DNA of 64,000 bases, taken from the NCBI RefSeq assembly GCF_000799465.1, contig NZ_JUGU01000001.1, positions 930,001-994,000 of the forward strand, written 5' to 3'. This DNA comes from Psychroserpens sp. Hel_I_66 (GTDB taxonomy: Bacteria; Bacteroidota; Bacteroidia; Flavobacteriales; Flavobacteriaceae). Numbering within the stretch: the stretch's first letter is position 1; the number at the start of each line of letters is the position of its first letter. This document shows, in pieces, positions 9,247 through 19,016 of the stretch. Below the pieces are notes generated by a model. The model did no database searches and was not told where the DNA came from. It was given only the letters and a program-made list of their open reading frames with translations. A program made the position numbers and the translations under genes.

Positions 9247-10479
9247 TAAAATTTCGCATGCTTCAAGATTTTTGACGGGGAATTCACCGTTAAATTTTGA
9301 AAGTGTAAACGAGAACGTGCTTCCTTCTCCAACAACAGAATCTACAGAGATTTTTCCACCCAATTTCTCAACCAGGTTTTTGACAGTGCTTAGCCCGATA
9401 CCAGTACTAGATTTTCCAAAATCATTTTTAACGGTTTTGAAAATTTCAAAGATAAAATCTTGTTTGTCTTTAGGGATCCCAATCCCATTATCCTTAACAC
9501 TGAATTTATGGTTAAATAAATCGGCATCGTATCCTATTTCAACGGTACGATTAGGCTTATCATTATATTTAAGTGCATTATCCACAAGATTGATAAGTAT
9601 TTGTGACAAAGCAGCTTTATTGACATTTTTAATTAAAACACCTTTTGAAAAGATGAGTTTGTCGTTTTTAGAAAGCAGTATTTGCTGTATTTCTTCGGAA
9701 ATATCGCCCAAGCTCACATCCTCATTTTGAGCTTCTAAAAGCTCGTCTGCTTGGTAGTATATTAAAATCCCGTCAATATAATCCTTTAAGATAATGGCAG
9801 ATTCTTCAATGTAATTGATGTACTCATTTGAATCTTCAGAAAGTTTTTCTTTATTCTCATCACGTAACAAATCTGTCAAGGAAATAATATTGGCCAATGG
9901 TGATTTCAAATCATGGGATACATGACTTGCAAAAGATTTTAATTGGTCATTTCGCTTTTGTAGTTCAAGCTTAGCAGATTCTAGAACTGCGTTTTTCTTC
10001 CGAAGTTCAAATAAATTAACGACCTGTTTACCTAGAATTTTCAAAGCTCCTATTTGTGATTGATCAAGTTCCCTAGGTTTATGGTCAAAAACGCAAATAC
10101 TGCCAAGTGCATAGCCCTCTGGGTTTATTAAAGGAACACCTGCATAAAATATAGCTTTAAGACCATCAATTAATGGGTTATCCTTAAAACGCTCATCTAA
10201 TCTAGCATCTGGAATAATTAAGATGTCATCCTCCAAAATGGTATGACCACAGAAAGAGATATTTCTAGGAGATTCACTAAAAGGAATACCTATACGAGAT
10301 TTAAAGAAATTTCTATCTTTATCTAAAACCGTAATAAGCGAAATGGGAACATCACATATGGTCGCCACCAATTTTGTAATGTTGTCATAATCGCCTTCTG
10401 GCAATGTATCAAGTATATTATAAGACTTTACAGCATTTAAACGCTCAAGCTCATTACTTGGCAATTTGGGACTTTGCAT
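9244..10479 (-). CDS. GAF-domain sensor histidine kinase
   Basis: The 411-residue kinase has an N-terminal GAF domain (about 20-160), a short helical linker and a HisKA domain with phospho-accepting His189 (SHDLKSPLANI). The HATPase domain shows N-box NLVDNALKYND, G1 DNGIGIP and G2 GIGLSTVKNLVEKLGG. No membrane segment is visible, so it is a cytosolic sensor. GAF domains of this short type often sense small ligands or redox state, but the signal here is unknown. No response regulator is adjacent, making it an orphan kinase. A TAnnTTTG -7 box lies about 36 bases upstream. Confidence 0.88.
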   Translation of the reverse strand: MQSPKLPSNELERLNAVKSYNILDTLPEGDYDNITKLVATICDVPISLITVLDKDRNFFKSRIGIPFSESPRNISFCGHTILEDDILIIPDARLDERFKDNPLIDGLKAIFYAGVPLINPEGYALGSICVFDHKPRELDQSQIGALKILGKQVVNLFELRKKNAVLESAKLELQKRNDQLKSFASHVSHDLKSPLANIISLTDLLRDENKEKLSEDSNEYINYIEESAIILKDYIDGILIYYQADELLEAQNEDVSLGDISEEIQQILLSKNDKLIFSKGVLIKNVNKAALSQILINLVDNALKYNDKPNRTVEIGYDADLFNHKFSVKDNGIGIPKDKQDFIFEIFKTVKNDFGKSSTGIGLSTVKNLVEKLGGKISVDSVVGEGSTFSFTLSKFNGEFPVKNLEACEIL

Positions 10480-10514
10480 ATGTTTTTTTTGGATTGTAGG
10501 TTAGACTACATACG

Positions 10515-10522
10515 CAAAAATA
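10515..10522 (-). promoter_or_regulatory. -7 promoter element for the histidine kinase gene
   Basis: On the minus strand this reads TATTTTTG, matching TAnnTTTG, 36 bases before the kinase ATG. No convincing -33 box is seen at the standard spacing. Confidence 0.4.
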
Positions 10523-10542
10523 GGTTATTTGGTTTTACCTTT

Positions 10543-11307
10543 TTAAAATTTTTCAAAAACACCTAATCCAAAAAGTGCAAAATCATATTTTACGGGATCA
10601 TCTTTATCCAGTTTTCTCAGCGAAGTGTCTAATTCTAATAGAGCTTTGCCATCATTTTGTTTGCGCTTTAAAAGTTTTAATTTTCTGGCAACATTTCCGG
10701 AGTGAACATCTAAGGGGCAAGATAATAGAGCAGGAGAGATGCTCGTCCAAATTCCAAAATCTACACCATTATTATCTTGTCTAACCATCCAACGTAAAAA
10801 CATATTGATGCGTTTTGCTGCGGAATTTTTAAGCGGATCACTCACATGCTTTTTCGTGCGATCTAAGTGATCAATCTCAAAAAAGATATTTTTGAATTCA
10901 TGGATAGAATGCTGAAGGTTTTTTTCTTCGGAAATTTTAGAAAACACGTTTTCCAGTCCGTTATGATAAGTATAGATATGCTTCAAGCCTTTTATAAACT
11001 GAATAAAATCATCACCATTAAAGGTTCTGTGAACAAAAGGAAGTAATTTATCAAGGTCATGATCTTGATGATTAATTACAAAATCGTAAGGTGATTGATC
11101 TAAAAGGTCCATCATTCTATTGGCATTATTGATGATGCTTTTTCGGTTTCCCCAGGCAATGGTTGCGGTCAAAAATCCAGAAATTTCAATATCCTCATTT
11201 TTAGAAAATTGATGAGGGATTTGGATGGGATCACTCTCAATAAATTTGGGATGGTTATATAGCTCTACTTTAGCGTCTAGAAATTCTTTGAGGTCTTTTT
11301 TGTTCAA
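10543..11307 (-). CDS. TIGR02757 family protein
   Basis: The protein matches the conserved TIGR02757 (DUF2400) family found in Bacteroidota and some other phyla, whose biochemical role is unknown. Recognisable segments are FLTATIAWGNRKSI, the WMVRQDNNGVDFGIW block and CPLDVHSGNVARKL near the C-terminus; the last resembles helix-hairpin-helix DNA glycosylases. The open frame extends to 11451, but that start lies inside the divergent lipoprotein gene. TTG at 11307 (LNKKDLKEFLDAKVELYN) gives 254 residues, the usual family length, and leaves room for the promoter of the neighbour. Confidence 0.78.
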   Translation of the reverse strand: MNKKDLKEFLDAKVELYNHPKFIESDPIQIPHQFSKNEDIEISGFLTATIAWGNRKSIINNANRMMDLLDQSPYDFVINHQDHDLDKLLPFVHRTFNGDDFIQFIKGLKHIYTYHNGLENVFSKISEEKNLQHSIHEFKNIFFEIDHLDRTKKHVSDPLKNSAAKRINMFLRWMVRQDNNGVDFGIWTSISPALLSCPLDVHSGNVARKLKLLKRKQNDGKALLELDTSLRKLDKDDPVKYDFALFGLGVFEKF

Positions 11308-11384
11308 AAGTGTGGGTTTTGTATTTGCAAAATTACGGTTCTTTATTAGGAGTTGCAAGAGCTTAGAATACTCAAAAATTCTGT

Positions 11385-11392
11385 TATTTTTG
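11385..11392 (+). promoter_or_regulatory. -7 promoter element for the 11411 lipoprotein gene
   Basis: TATTTTTG matches TAnnTTTG 18 bases before the ATG at 11411. Its position between the two divergent genes supports the shortened start of the TIGR02757 gene. No -33 box is clear. Confidence 0.4.
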
Positions 11393-11410
11393 TAATTCAA
11401 AATAAAACCT

Positions 11411-11866
11411 ATGAAAACTAAATTATACATCTTATTATTTTCAGCAGTCATGATAAGTTCATGTGAACGTCCATCGAAAAAAACTCAGGAAACCATTAAT
11501 GCTGGAGGAGAAGCTGTTGGTAAATCTGCTACCGAGTTTGTTGAAGGTGTCCCTGAAGGGATTGACAAAACGCTCGAAGCGAAACTAAAAATGTCACCAT
11601 CATTAAAGGATAAAGGCATCACAACCGGTAAATATGAAATAACCGATAATCCGCTTGGTGGTAAAAATAATCTATTGACCCTTTATTTGATTTTTGAAAG
11701 GGACTTTAAAGAGATCGTTTATGTTCAGGTGTTTGATAAAAACGGACTAGAAACAGGTCGTGCTAAATTACAAGTTAAAGGCAACAAAGGTGATGCCGAA
11801 TATTTTGATTTTATTTTTGGCAAGCGTGTTGAGATAGAGGCCAAGAGTTTGATTCTTGTGGAGTGA
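11411..11866 (+). CDS. hypothetical lipoprotein
   Basis: This 151-residue protein has a lipoprotein signal ending in AVMISSC (Cys18), so it is probably lipid-anchored in the periplasm or outer membrane. A helical stretch (about 25-60) is followed by a beta-rich domain (65-150) with KYEITDNPLGGKNNLL and RVEIEAKSLILVE. I do not recognise the family. It is transcribed alone, divergent from the TIGR02757 gene. Confidence 0.65.
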   Translation: MKTKLYILLFSAVMISSCERPSKKTQETINAGGEAVGKSATEFVEGVPEGIDKTLEAKLKMSPSLKDKGITTGKYEITDNPLGGKNNLLTLYLIFERDFKEIVYVQVFDKNGLETGRAKLQVKGNKGDAEYFDFIFGKRVEIEAKSLILVE

Positions 11867-11984
11867 TATATGTGCAAAATTTATTGCACTTAAGTACGCG
11901 ATTCATTTTTCGCAGTTACAAAATAATTAAATTCAAGCAAATATCTTCGCATTATCCGACAGTGGTAATGAGTTATACAAGTTT

Positions 11985-12767
11985 TTACCGAATGTTGTTT
12001 AATATTTTTTCAATCCGTTTAATGTCTTCTAAGCTTATTAATTTTAAAGTTTTTATAAAAAGATTATCATCATTAATTTCAATTTCTAAACCTTTTTGAT
12101 TTTCAAATTTTTCCAAAATTTTATTGATTTTTATTATATCATAACTTCTCTTAAATGTAAATGATTCATAGTCTTTTAATTGTAAATCATCATCATTTCG
12201 AATTTTATCAAATAGTTTTTCGGTTGCAGATTTTTCTCTTAAATAATAATGTCCGTTAGTATTATAAATTTTTTTCCAAAACATAACATGTGATTCTTTA
12301 TAATCATCTTGATAATATGTCATTCCATGGAGTTCTGGTGCAGGTAAAATCAAAATTCCATCTTGAAATGAGAATGGGTTTGAGTATGTCCAATCATCAT
12401 AACTGTTTAAAGTTTTTGTCTTATCAAAAATATCAAATTGTTCGTCTGTTAATTCAGTTTTTCTAAAGGCTCTACTTTCTCTTAAATAATTGAGTGCGAT
12501 TTCAGCTTGCTTTTCGTCTTCGGTAAGTTTTTTCAAATCAGATTCTGGAATTGTTCTAAATTCATTATTGTGGTTAACCCAATGTCCAGATTCAGCTTCT
12601 TCTAACGTGATTTTGGCTCCAGTTTCTGGATCTATAATAAATTCATCTTTTAAACTTTCTTCAAGCCTTCTGTCATATTCTTTTTCTTCTTTGGTTTTTG
12701 GTCTAAATATTACATAAAGGCAGAAAAGGACTGCTATGCCACAGACTAAACTAATAAATGTCATCAT
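11985..12767 (-). CDS. hypothetical membrane-anchored protein
   Basis: The 260-residue protein has one N-terminal membrane helix (about 4-22), a basic stop-transfer RPKTKEEKEYDRR and a long acidic/basic soluble region probably facing the cytoplasm. The C-terminal ~60 residues form charged helices. The region is more AT-rich than its neighbours. I recognise no family. It is flanked by gaps of 118 bases downstream and 53 bases to the leftward LolD-like gene, so it could be read through from lolD. Confidence 0.6.
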   Translation of the reverse strand: MMTFISLVCGIAVLFCLYVIFRPKTKEEKEYDRRLEESLKDEFIIDPETGAKITLEEAESGHWVNHNNEFRTIPESDLKKLTEDEKQAEIALNYLRESRAFRKTELTDEQFDIFDKTKTLNSYDDWTYSNPFSFQDGILILPAPELHGMTYYQDDYKESHVMFWKKIYNTNGHYYLREKSATEKLFDKIRNDDDLQLKDYESFTFKRSYDIIKINKILEKFENQKGLEIEINDDNLFIKTLKLISLEDIKRIEKILNNIR

Positions 12768-12820
12768 GAATGCAATTTTTATTTAATGTAAGCCAACCAG
12801 TATTTATTCATAACTCATCC

Positions 12821-13480
12821 CTAAACAATCTTCCCATCAACCATCGTTAATTTTCGGTCTGCCATGTCTGCTAATTCTTCGTTGTGGGTTACGATGACGA
12901 AGGTTTGACCAAATTCATCACGAAGTTTGAAAAAGAGGTTGTGAAGGTTTTCGGCAGATTCACTGTCGAGATTTCCAGAAGGTTCATCTGCAAAAATAAG
13001 GCTTGGATTATTGACCAAAGCTCGTGCAACTGCAACACGTTGTTGCTCTCCACCAGAAAGTTCGTTCGGTTTATGGTTGTAACGATGTGATAGTCCCAAA
13101 AAGTCTAGCAGTTCTTTGGCGCGAGTTTCGGCTTGCGATTGCGATTTTCCGAAGATAAAAGCAGGAATACAAACATTCTCTAAAGCGGTAAACTCTGGTA
13201 ATAATTGATGGAACTGGAATATAAAGCCAATATGCTCATTTCTGAATTTGGCTAACGCCTTGTCTCCCAATTGCGGAATGGACACTTCATTAATCACCAG
13301 TTCACTAGGCGTGTTTTTTTCGATTTGATCAAGCGTACCAATAATTTGAAGCAATGTGGTTTTTCCAGCACCTGATGCACCAACAATAGATACCACTTCG
13401 CCCTTTTTGATCTCTAAATCTACACCTTTCAAAACGTGTAAATCTCCGTAATATTTATGAATGTTTTTTGCTTTGATCAT
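12821..13480 (-). CDS. lolD: LolD-type ABC transporter ATP-binding protein
   Basis: The 219-residue ATPase belongs to the LolD/MacB group. It shows Walker [10 protein letters not shown] (34-42), the Q-loop, signature [14 protein letters not shown], Walker [13 protein letters not shown] and the switch His in IVTHNEELA. LolD energises release of lipoproteins from the inner membrane by LolCE. No LolCE permease gene is adjacent, as is common in Flavobacteriaceae, so MacB/FtsE-like roles cannot be excluded. It lies 51 bases downstream of the DUF5916 gene. Confidence 0.82.
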   Translation of the reverse strand: MIKAKNIHKYYGDLHVLKGVDLEIKKGEVVSIVGASGAGKTTLLQIIGTLDQIEKNTPSELVINEVSIPQLGDKALAKFRNEHIGFIFQFHQLLPEFTALENVCIPAFIFGKSQSQAETRAKELLDFLGLSHRYNHKPNELSGGEQQRVAVARALVNNPSLIFADEPSGNLDSESAENLHNLFFKLRDEFGQTFVIVTHNEELADMADRKLTMVDGKIV

Positions 13481-13531
13481 CTAATAACAATGAATTTCGA
13501 AAATACTACTTTAATCTGAATTATTGGCAAT

Positions 13532-16030
13532 TTAAAGTAATCGTGAGTTAAAATCCCTAGAGATATAGCCCAATTGCTTTTCTGTGTTTCGGTCTTTCTT
13601 TTTAAAGACACGTTTGATGTCGTTGTAATCTATAAAATATTGAATTCTCAACGAAAACGAATGGAGAACGGGTTGCTCAAAAAGGGTGTTCACGCTCTCG
13701 CTGTAGCTTCTCGAAGCATCTCTATCATTATTGAATAATTGATTTCTATAGAGTGCGGTTAAAAAACTTCCTGGTGCAAACTGCCATGTGTAGTTGAGAT
13801 CTAAATTCCAAGTGCTAAAATTAACATCAGAATTTCCTAAGCCAAGACTTTCAAAAGGATTGCCTGTGTTTTGGAGCTGGCCATTTTCCTCTAAGAAATA
13901 AACCTCATTTTCATACTCAACTACAGACCAATAGTTTCTAAAGGTTAAGCCTAAGGCATGAAACGGGTTGAAATTATAGTTACCGCGAACTTGATTTACT
14001 ATGGTCGTTTGGTCACGTTGCCCAAATACAATTTCGTTATCTAAACCATTTGAATTGTTGGCATAGCCACGGTCTTTAAAAATCTTATCGATATCAAAAG
14101 AATAAATAATTAAAAACTTATCACTAATTCTAACCCGTGGTTCTATGCCAATAAAATATTGGTTGGTATCTCTGCCATCTTCAAAATATAAGGCACCACC
14201 CAAATTGATGTCATAAGCAAAGGTGTTATTGTAATTTGAGGAAAAGTAAACTCTAGAATTCACTAAGTTTTCATAAACAAAAAAACGATTAGCTTGACGT
14301 GGCTCAAAGTAATCGTACTGTTTTCCTGCTTCAATATCTAAATTGGCACCAAAACCGTGTAATTTTTCTTTAAGCTGAAAGTTGATATTTCCGCCAAAAC
14401 CAAAGCCTGTAAAAACGCCTGGATCTGCTAATCTTGTGTAGTTGATGTACGTGTTCCAGTTTCTACTAATGAAGTTTTTAGTGGGTTCGAAGATTCGATG
14501 CCCAAAATCGACACCAAAGTTATTATAGTTATTTCTGAAAATAAGTCCTAAATCATTGATGTCATAATTGGTATCTGCGTAACTATGATCAAAGCTGTAT
14601 CTATAATTACCATGAATTTTACTTGCAATAAATAAGCTACTTAAACCAGTTGATGTTTCATCTGCTAAGTTTACATTACTCATTTTTGCCTCACCATATA
14701 AATTGTAAGTGTTTCTTTTATTGGTAATATCTGCAATTAAAGCAGTTACATTGGCATCTCTAAAATTACCATTTCTGGTCACATTGGTGTTTACGATGCT
14801 TATAGATGAGTTTTGATTAAACTGTTGGTCTAACACCAAAATATTGTAATTAGAAAGTGGTTCTATAACTTGATCTCTTAAGGCTCCAGTGAGTGTGTCT
14901 CTTGTGGTTGCAAATGTTTTTTCGGTTATGGCATTAAAAAAACCAACGCCTAAACCTTTTTTTGTTCTACCAGATATTTTAGCTGCATTCAAAACCTTTA
15001 CAATGTTAGATTGGTTAAAAACTTGCTCGTTTTCATTGAGTATGACTCTTCCCGTTGGTGGACTCCCAACACGTCTTGAAAAGAATAGACCTCCTTTGTT
15101 GAAAAGGTCAACACCTTCGGTAAAAAATTGGCGCTGTTCAGAAAACGTTTGCTCAAACGGTCCTAAATTAAGCGAGAGATTATCAAAACCAGCTTGGCTA
15201 AAATCGGGCACGAGCGTCATATCGAGTGTGAAATTTTCAGTAATCCCATATTTAACGTCTAAACCAAATTTTAAATCTGTTTCTGTCTCACCATCAAAAC
15301 TATTTATTATTCCTGTTGAAAATGGATAAAAAGAAAGTCGAGTAGGAGGCTCTATATTATTTAATCCTACAATTTCTCCATGATACAAACCGATATTTCC
15401 TTTAGTAATGTCGATAGGGTTCCACGTATACTGTGATCGGTAACGCCTAAAAAATCTATGAAATTGAACTCCCCAAGTCTGTTCCTCTTGATTGGCAAAC
15501 CGCAAACAACGATATGGGATTTCCATTTCTACAGCCCAACCATCGTCATTAATTTTAACAGCACTTTCCCAGACTGCGTTCCAACCAAAATCTTCACCAT
15601 TACTGGGACTAGCTACAGCATCTGCTTGGGTGCCAGAGCTAAAAACGAAAAACTCTGTATCATTTTGTGCATCATTGTTTGGGTTGAGTATAAGCGCAAA
15701 AAAATCGGTTTGACCAAAATCATCTCTACTTGTTAATTGACTCATGATTTTTGAAGGATCATCGTAAAGATAAGCAGCAACATAAATAGCCTTATCATCG
15801 TAGGTCATTTTTACGATTGTTCTGTTTTCCAGAGAATCTTTCACACCAGCATCTGGTTTAAATTGAGTAAAGCCTTTAGCTTCTTGAGCAGTTTCCCAAA
15901 CAAGGTCATCTAAAATACCATCAATTTTTGGTGGTGTTTCTGTACGTTCTATTTGAAGTTGTTTTTTTTCTTGAGCGTGGGTTAAGAGACTAAAAAGCAG
16001 GAAGAAGCAAATAAATGAGCGGATATTCAT
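13532..16030 (-). CDS. DUF5916 outer-membrane protein with CBM9-like domain
   Basis: The 832-residue protein has a Sec signal peptide (cleavage after LLTHAQ). An N-terminal CBM9-like beta-sandwich (about 25-210) contains PPKIDGILDDLVWETA and VKMTYDDKAIYVAAYLYDD. A long region of alternating aromatic strands typical of an outer-membrane beta-barrel follows (DUF5916). Such proteins are widespread in Bacteroidota and their substrate is unknown; the N-terminal domain suggests glycan binding. It is the first gene ahead of lolD on the minus strand. Confidence 0.82.
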   Translation of the reverse strand: MNIRSFICFFLLFSLLTHAQEKKQLQIERTETPPKIDGILDDLVWETAQEAKGFTQFKPDAGVKDSLENRTIVKMTYDDKAIYVAAYLYDDPSKIMSQLTSRDDFGQTDFFALILNPNNDAQNDTEFFVFSSGTQADAVASPSNGEDFGWNAVWESAVKINDDGWAVEMEIPYRCLRFANQEEQTWGVQFHRFFRRYRSQYTWNPIDITKGNIGLYHGEIVGLNNIEPPTRLSFYPFSTGIINSFDGETETDLKFGLDVKYGITENFTLDMTLVPDFSQAGFDNLSLNLGPFEQTFSEQRQFFTEGVDLFNKGGLFFSRRVGSPPTGRVILNENEQVFNQSNIVKVLNAAKISGRTKKGLGVGFFNAITEKTFATTRDTLTGALRDQVIEPLSNYNILVLDQQFNQNSSISIVNTNVTRNGNFRDANVTALIADITNKRNTYNLYGEAKMSNVNLADETSTGLSSLFIASKIHGNYRYSFDHSYADTNYDINDLGLIFRNNYNNFGVDFGHRIFEPTKNFISRNWNTYINYTRLADPGVFTGFGFGGNINFQLKEKLHGFGANLDIEAGKQYDYFEPRQANRFFVYENLVNSRVYFSSNYNNTFAYDINLGGALYFEDGRDTNQYFIGIEPRVRISDKFLIIYSFDIDKIFKDRGYANNSNGLDNEIVFGQRDQTTIVNQVRGNYNFNPFHALGLTFRNYWSVVEYENEVYFLEENGQLQNTGNPFESLGLGNSDVNFSTWNLDLNYTWQFAPGSFLTALYRNQLFNNDRDASRSYSESVNTLFEQPVLHSFSLRIQYFIDYNDIKRVFKKKDRNTEKQLGYISRDFNSRLL

Positions 16031-16247
16031 TTGAATTTTTGATTGATGATTAGTGTCTATTATATTTAAGACACCAAAAAAATTAGTATGTTACAGTTAG
16101 GTGAAACAAAACTACCTATCATGAGTGCTCAATTTTCATAAGTAAACGTTAAAATGATAGTTTTACTGTTAATCTTTTACACGATTGTATAAGGTTTTGT
16201 GTGATTTTTTTTACTTATTTTTAGTGAAAATTAAATCTCCATAATAG

Positions 16248-16844
16248 ATGCCTTATCAAAAGTTTGAAGAATACAATATGCAAGTGACAGACGATGTAAA
16301 ACAACGTTACAAGAAAATCATTGAAGATTTAGGAGAAGATACCAGTCGTGACGGACTTTTAAAAACTCCAGAACGCGCTTCAAAAGCCATGCAGTTCTTA
16401 ACACAAGGCTATCACCAAGATGCTGCCGAAATATTAAAGAGTGCCATGTTTAAAGAGGATTACAATGATATGGTCATTGTAAAGGATATTGAGATATATT
16501 CCCTATGCGAGCATCATATTCTTCCTTTCTTCGGAAAAGCGCACATCGCATACATTCCAAAAGGACAAATTGTTGGGCTAAGTAAATTACCAAGAATTGT
16601 AGATGTTTTTGCTCGTCGTTTACAAGTGCAGGAACGCTTGACACATCAAATTTTAGATTGCATTAATGATACCTTAAAACCCGAAGGTGTGGCAGTCGTG
16701 ATAGAAGCCTCTCATATGTGCATGATGATGCGAGGCGTTCAAAAACAGAACTCCGTAACCACAACGTCTGGCTTTAGAGGTGCATTTGAAAACATAGAAA
16801 CAAGAACCGAATTTTTAAACCTCATAAACGCTAAACTGTCATAA
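16248..16844 (+). CDS. folE: GTP cyclohydrolase I
   Basis: This enzyme converts GTP to 7,8-dihydroneopterin triphosphate, the first step of folate and pterin synthesis. Zinc ligands Cys87, His90 (CEHH) and Cys158 are present, as is the catalytic His156 (EASHMC). The core [20 protein letters not shown] and the C-terminal [12 protein letters not shown] block are intact. The 198-residue length is normal. An alternative start at Met11 would also keep the whole domain. It stands in its own unit, with a small membrane protein gene following. Confidence 0.95.
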   Translation: MPYQKFEEYNMQVTDDVKQRYKKIIEDLGEDTSRDGLLKTPERASKAMQFLTQGYHQDAAEILKSAMFKEDYNDMVIVKDIEIYSLCEHHILPFFGKAHIAYIPKGQIVGLSKLPRIVDVFARRLQVQERLTHQILDCINDTLKPEGVAVVIEASHMCMMMRGVQKQNSVTTTSGFRGAFENIETRTEFLNLINAKLS

Positions 16845-16897
16845 TATTTTTTTTGGAATACTATTTGCTTTACGATAAGTAAATTACAACACAAATC

Positions 16898-17200
16898 ATG
16901 ACATTAGAAAACACATCAAAAACTAGAAAACTGGCACTAAGCATTTTATTTGACGCAATGGGCTACGTTTCATTTATATTTCCACCATTTGATTTTGTTT
17001 GGGCACCAGCATCTGCTTGGTTAATGACCAAGCTTTATAAAGGCAAAAAAGGAAAAATAGCAGCAACCATCTCATTTGTTGAAGAAGCATTACCATTCTT
17101 TGACGTCATACCAACGTTTACACTCATGTGGTTATATACCTTTGTTTTTTCTTCGGAAAAGGAAAAAGGTGAGACTGTTATTGATATCAATCAATTTTAA
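16898..17200 (+). CDS. conserved hypothetical small membrane protein
   Basis: This 100-residue protein has two hydrophobic stretches (about 20-45 and 78-92) separated by a basic KLYKGKKGK segment. The FPPFDFVWAPASAW motif suggests a membrane-embedded loop. No named family is recognised. It follows folE by 53 bases and precedes another small gene by 2 bases, so the three may form one unit. Confidence 0.6.
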   Translation: MTLENTSKTRKLALSILFDAMGYVSFIFPPFDFVWAPASAWLMTKLYKGKKGKIAATISFVEEALPFFDVIPTFTLMWLYTFVFSSEKEKGETVIDINQF

Positions 17201-17202
17201 AA

Positions 17203-17556
17203 TTGAAAAAATCTTTTCTAATATTAATAGTAATTTTATTTTATAGATGTGATTATCTAGAATGTTCTAGCGAAAAATTAAGTGAATCTGACGAGACATT
17301 TTTATTAGATTTAAATAGAAAATATTCGAATTTTGAAATTTATAAAGATGATTGTTTTCCTTTAGGATATTATAATGTTCAAAACAAAAACAAAACTAGG
17401 ATTGACACTTTAACCATAAAAAAAATATTAGATATTACTTTAGAACATAAGTGTGTACCAAATAGAATAAAAGTTTACGGATTTGAAAATGATTTTAAAT
17501 TTATCTTATATAATGTAGAAGATAAGCACTTGATTTTATTACCAAGTGATTTGTAA
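17203..17556 (+). CDS. hypothetical exported protein
   Basis: This 117-residue protein starts at a TTG codon 2 bases after the preceding stop. A hydrophobic N-terminus (about 4-14) followed by Arg-Cys could be an atypical lipoprotein signal. The rest is Lys-, Asp- and Asn-rich with four Cys residues in the N-terminal half. No family is recognised. Base composition is more AT-rich than in the neighbours. Confidence 0.5.
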   Translation: MKKSFLILIVILFYRCDYLECSSEKLSESDETFLLDLNRKYSNFEIYKDDCFPLGYYNVQNKNKTRIDTLTIKKILDITLEHKCVPNRIKVYGFENDFKFILYNVEDKHLILLPSDL

Positions 17557-17572
17557 TTTAATAAAACAAAGA

Positions 17573-18343
17573 TTACCTACCATAAAACACTTTCCTAATC
17601 CCAATAAACACAAAAATCATCAAAGAATACATAATAAAAAACGGGATGATAAATTCTTTCCAACCCATTACCAAAAAGATGGCAATTAATAATAATTGAA
17701 ATCCCAATCCGAATGTAGAAATAGAGGTCATTAGCCAATTAGGTGTTATTTTTCCTCGGGATGCATTGGTGTCTAACGCATAGATAGCTTTGTCAAAGTT
17801 TCCGTAGAGACTTTTATATAGTTTAAACAAAACATTGACATGACTTTGTTTTTCACCTGCCAAAGCTATAGGTGTTTTGTTTTCAAAAATTCTACTGGTG
17901 GTATCTCCTTCAAATTGACTTCTTAAAATCACATAGTAGTAATTATATAAAGTCCCTTGAAGCTGAATCCCAATAAACGCCAAAACAGTCATCCAAAGAT
18001 AAGCGTCACTAATCCACCATACAGCAATTAAAATTATCGCATTCAATATAATATCTGCAACCGAATCTAGAAAACGACCCGTGTAAGAAGGTGTTTGTTT
18101 TAGTCGAGCCAATTCACCATCTGCAGCATCCAAAATAGATTTAAATATTAAAAAGAAAGCAGCTGCCCAGAAGTAACCGTAAACAATACAAACCACTCCA
18201 ATTAAACCAGAAATGATAAATGCGATTGTGACATGAACAGGAGTAAAGCTGGTCTGTTTCAATGATGCAGCAATAACTCGTGCAAAAGGTCTTCCATAGT
18301 CTGAAAGATCAATAAATTTATGCGCTTTGGGTAGTTTTGACAT
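17573..18343 (-). CDS. CDP-alcohol phosphatidyltransferase family protein
   Basis: The 256-residue integral membrane enzyme has the complete CDP-alcohol phosphotransferase motif D-x2-DG-x2-AR-x8-G-x3-D-x3-D: Asp72, Asp75, Gly76, Ala79, Arg80, Gly89, Asp93 and Asp97. About six membrane helices are predicted by eye. It would transfer a phosphoalcohol from a CDP-activated donor during phospholipid synthesis. The acceptor (serine, glycerol phosphate or inositol) cannot be told from the sequence. It ends close to the convergent hypothetical gene at 17203. Confidence 0.85.
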   Translation of the reverse strand: MSKLPKAHKFIDLSDYGRPFARVIAASLKQTSFTPVHVTIAFIISGLIGVVCIVYGYFWAAAFFLIFKSILDAADGELARLKQTPSYTGRFLDSVADIILNAIILIAVWWISDAYLWMTVLAFIGIQLQGTLYNYYYVILRSQFEGDTTSRIFENKTPIALAGEKQSHVNVLFKLYKSLYGNFDKAIYALDTNASRGKITPNWLMTSISTFGLGFQLLLIAIFLVMGWKEFIIPFFIMYSLMIFVFIGIRKVFYGR

Positions 18344-18393
18344 CTAAGATCATAAGAAAATGTGTTGCGGAATATACCAGGTTTATAATACGT

Positions 18394-18861
18394 TTAATAT
18401 TCAAAAGTTGATTTATGAGTTTTGATATAATCAATTAAAAGCGATACAATATCTTCTTCAGAATTTAAAAAAGAATCTTCAATAGCATTCCATTTCTTTT
18501 CTACGGAAACATCCAGTTTTTCCATAAACGAGCGCCTCATAAAAATATTTTTAGGAACAGGTAACTCAGGAAAATGTTTTATGGCTTGACTCATCAATTC
18601 TGCCGATTCATTAGCACCGATAGCGTCGTAAGCCTCTAAAACCTCATGTGAATAAGCACCAGAGGTATTATAGAAAAAATCAAAAAGACCACCATTAAGA
18701 AGCTCGCTTTCAAAAATATCAATGTACACAAAGGTTTGTTCTGGTTGGGACAGTTCTGTAAAATCCTTGATCTCACTGGCTTTATTCCATAGTACAGTGC
18801 CCACGAGTTCAATAATCTCGGTGTCTTTTGTTTGGTTTAAAGCAAAGTCTATTTCTGTCAT
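18394..18861 (-). CDS. DUF4375 (DMP19-like) domain protein
   Basis: The 155-residue acidic cytosolic protein contains the DUF4375 segment FVYIDIFESELLNGGLFDFF followed by EVLEAYDAIGA. This resembles the C-terminal domain family of DMP19, a DNA-mimic protein of Neisseria; DNA mimicry here is only a possibility. The open frame reaches 18888, but a well-formed promoter -7 box covers 18886-18893, so translation must start at the next ATG, 18861. Confidence 0.75.
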   Translation of the reverse strand: MTEIDFALNQTKDTEIIELVGTVLWNKASEIKDFTELSQPEQTFVYIDIFESELLNGGLFDFFYNTSGAYSHEVLEAYDAIGANESAELMSQAIKHFPELPVPKNIFMRRSFMEKLDVSVEKKWNAIEDSFLNSEEDIVSLLIDYIKTHKSTFEY

Positions 18862-18885
18862 TAAAAAGCTAAATGATTTGTTTTG

Positions 18886-18915
18886 CAAAGATAAGGCTAA
18901 TTAGAACCATACAAA
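18886..18915 (-). promoter_or_regulatory. promoter of the DUF4375 gene
   Basis: Read on the minus strand, TTTG (18915-18912) is separated by 18 bases from TATCTTTG (18893-18886). This is the full Bacteroidota promoter pattern and places the transcript start near 18880, about 20 bases before the chosen ATG. Confidence 0.7.
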
Positions 18916-18963
18916 CAAAATGTAAAAATGTGTTTTTAATTTATTTCTTCGGAAACTGGAAAA

Positions 18964-18997
18964 TAAAAAAACGCTCAATCTTTACAATTGAGCGTCT
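18964..18997 (-). terminator. intrinsic terminator of the TonB-receptor operon
   Basis: An inverted repeat of nine bases (18971-18979 with 18987-18995, loop of 7) is followed on the minus strand by a run of T. It lies 22 bases after the last gene of the metal-uptake operon. Confidence 0.85.
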
Positions 18998-19016
18998 CTG
19001 CAATAAAAAAATAGTC

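Noticed and set aside
11308..11451. Longer N-terminus for the TIGR02757 protein
   Set aside because: It would overlap the start and signal peptide of the divergent lipoprotein gene and exceeds the usual family length.
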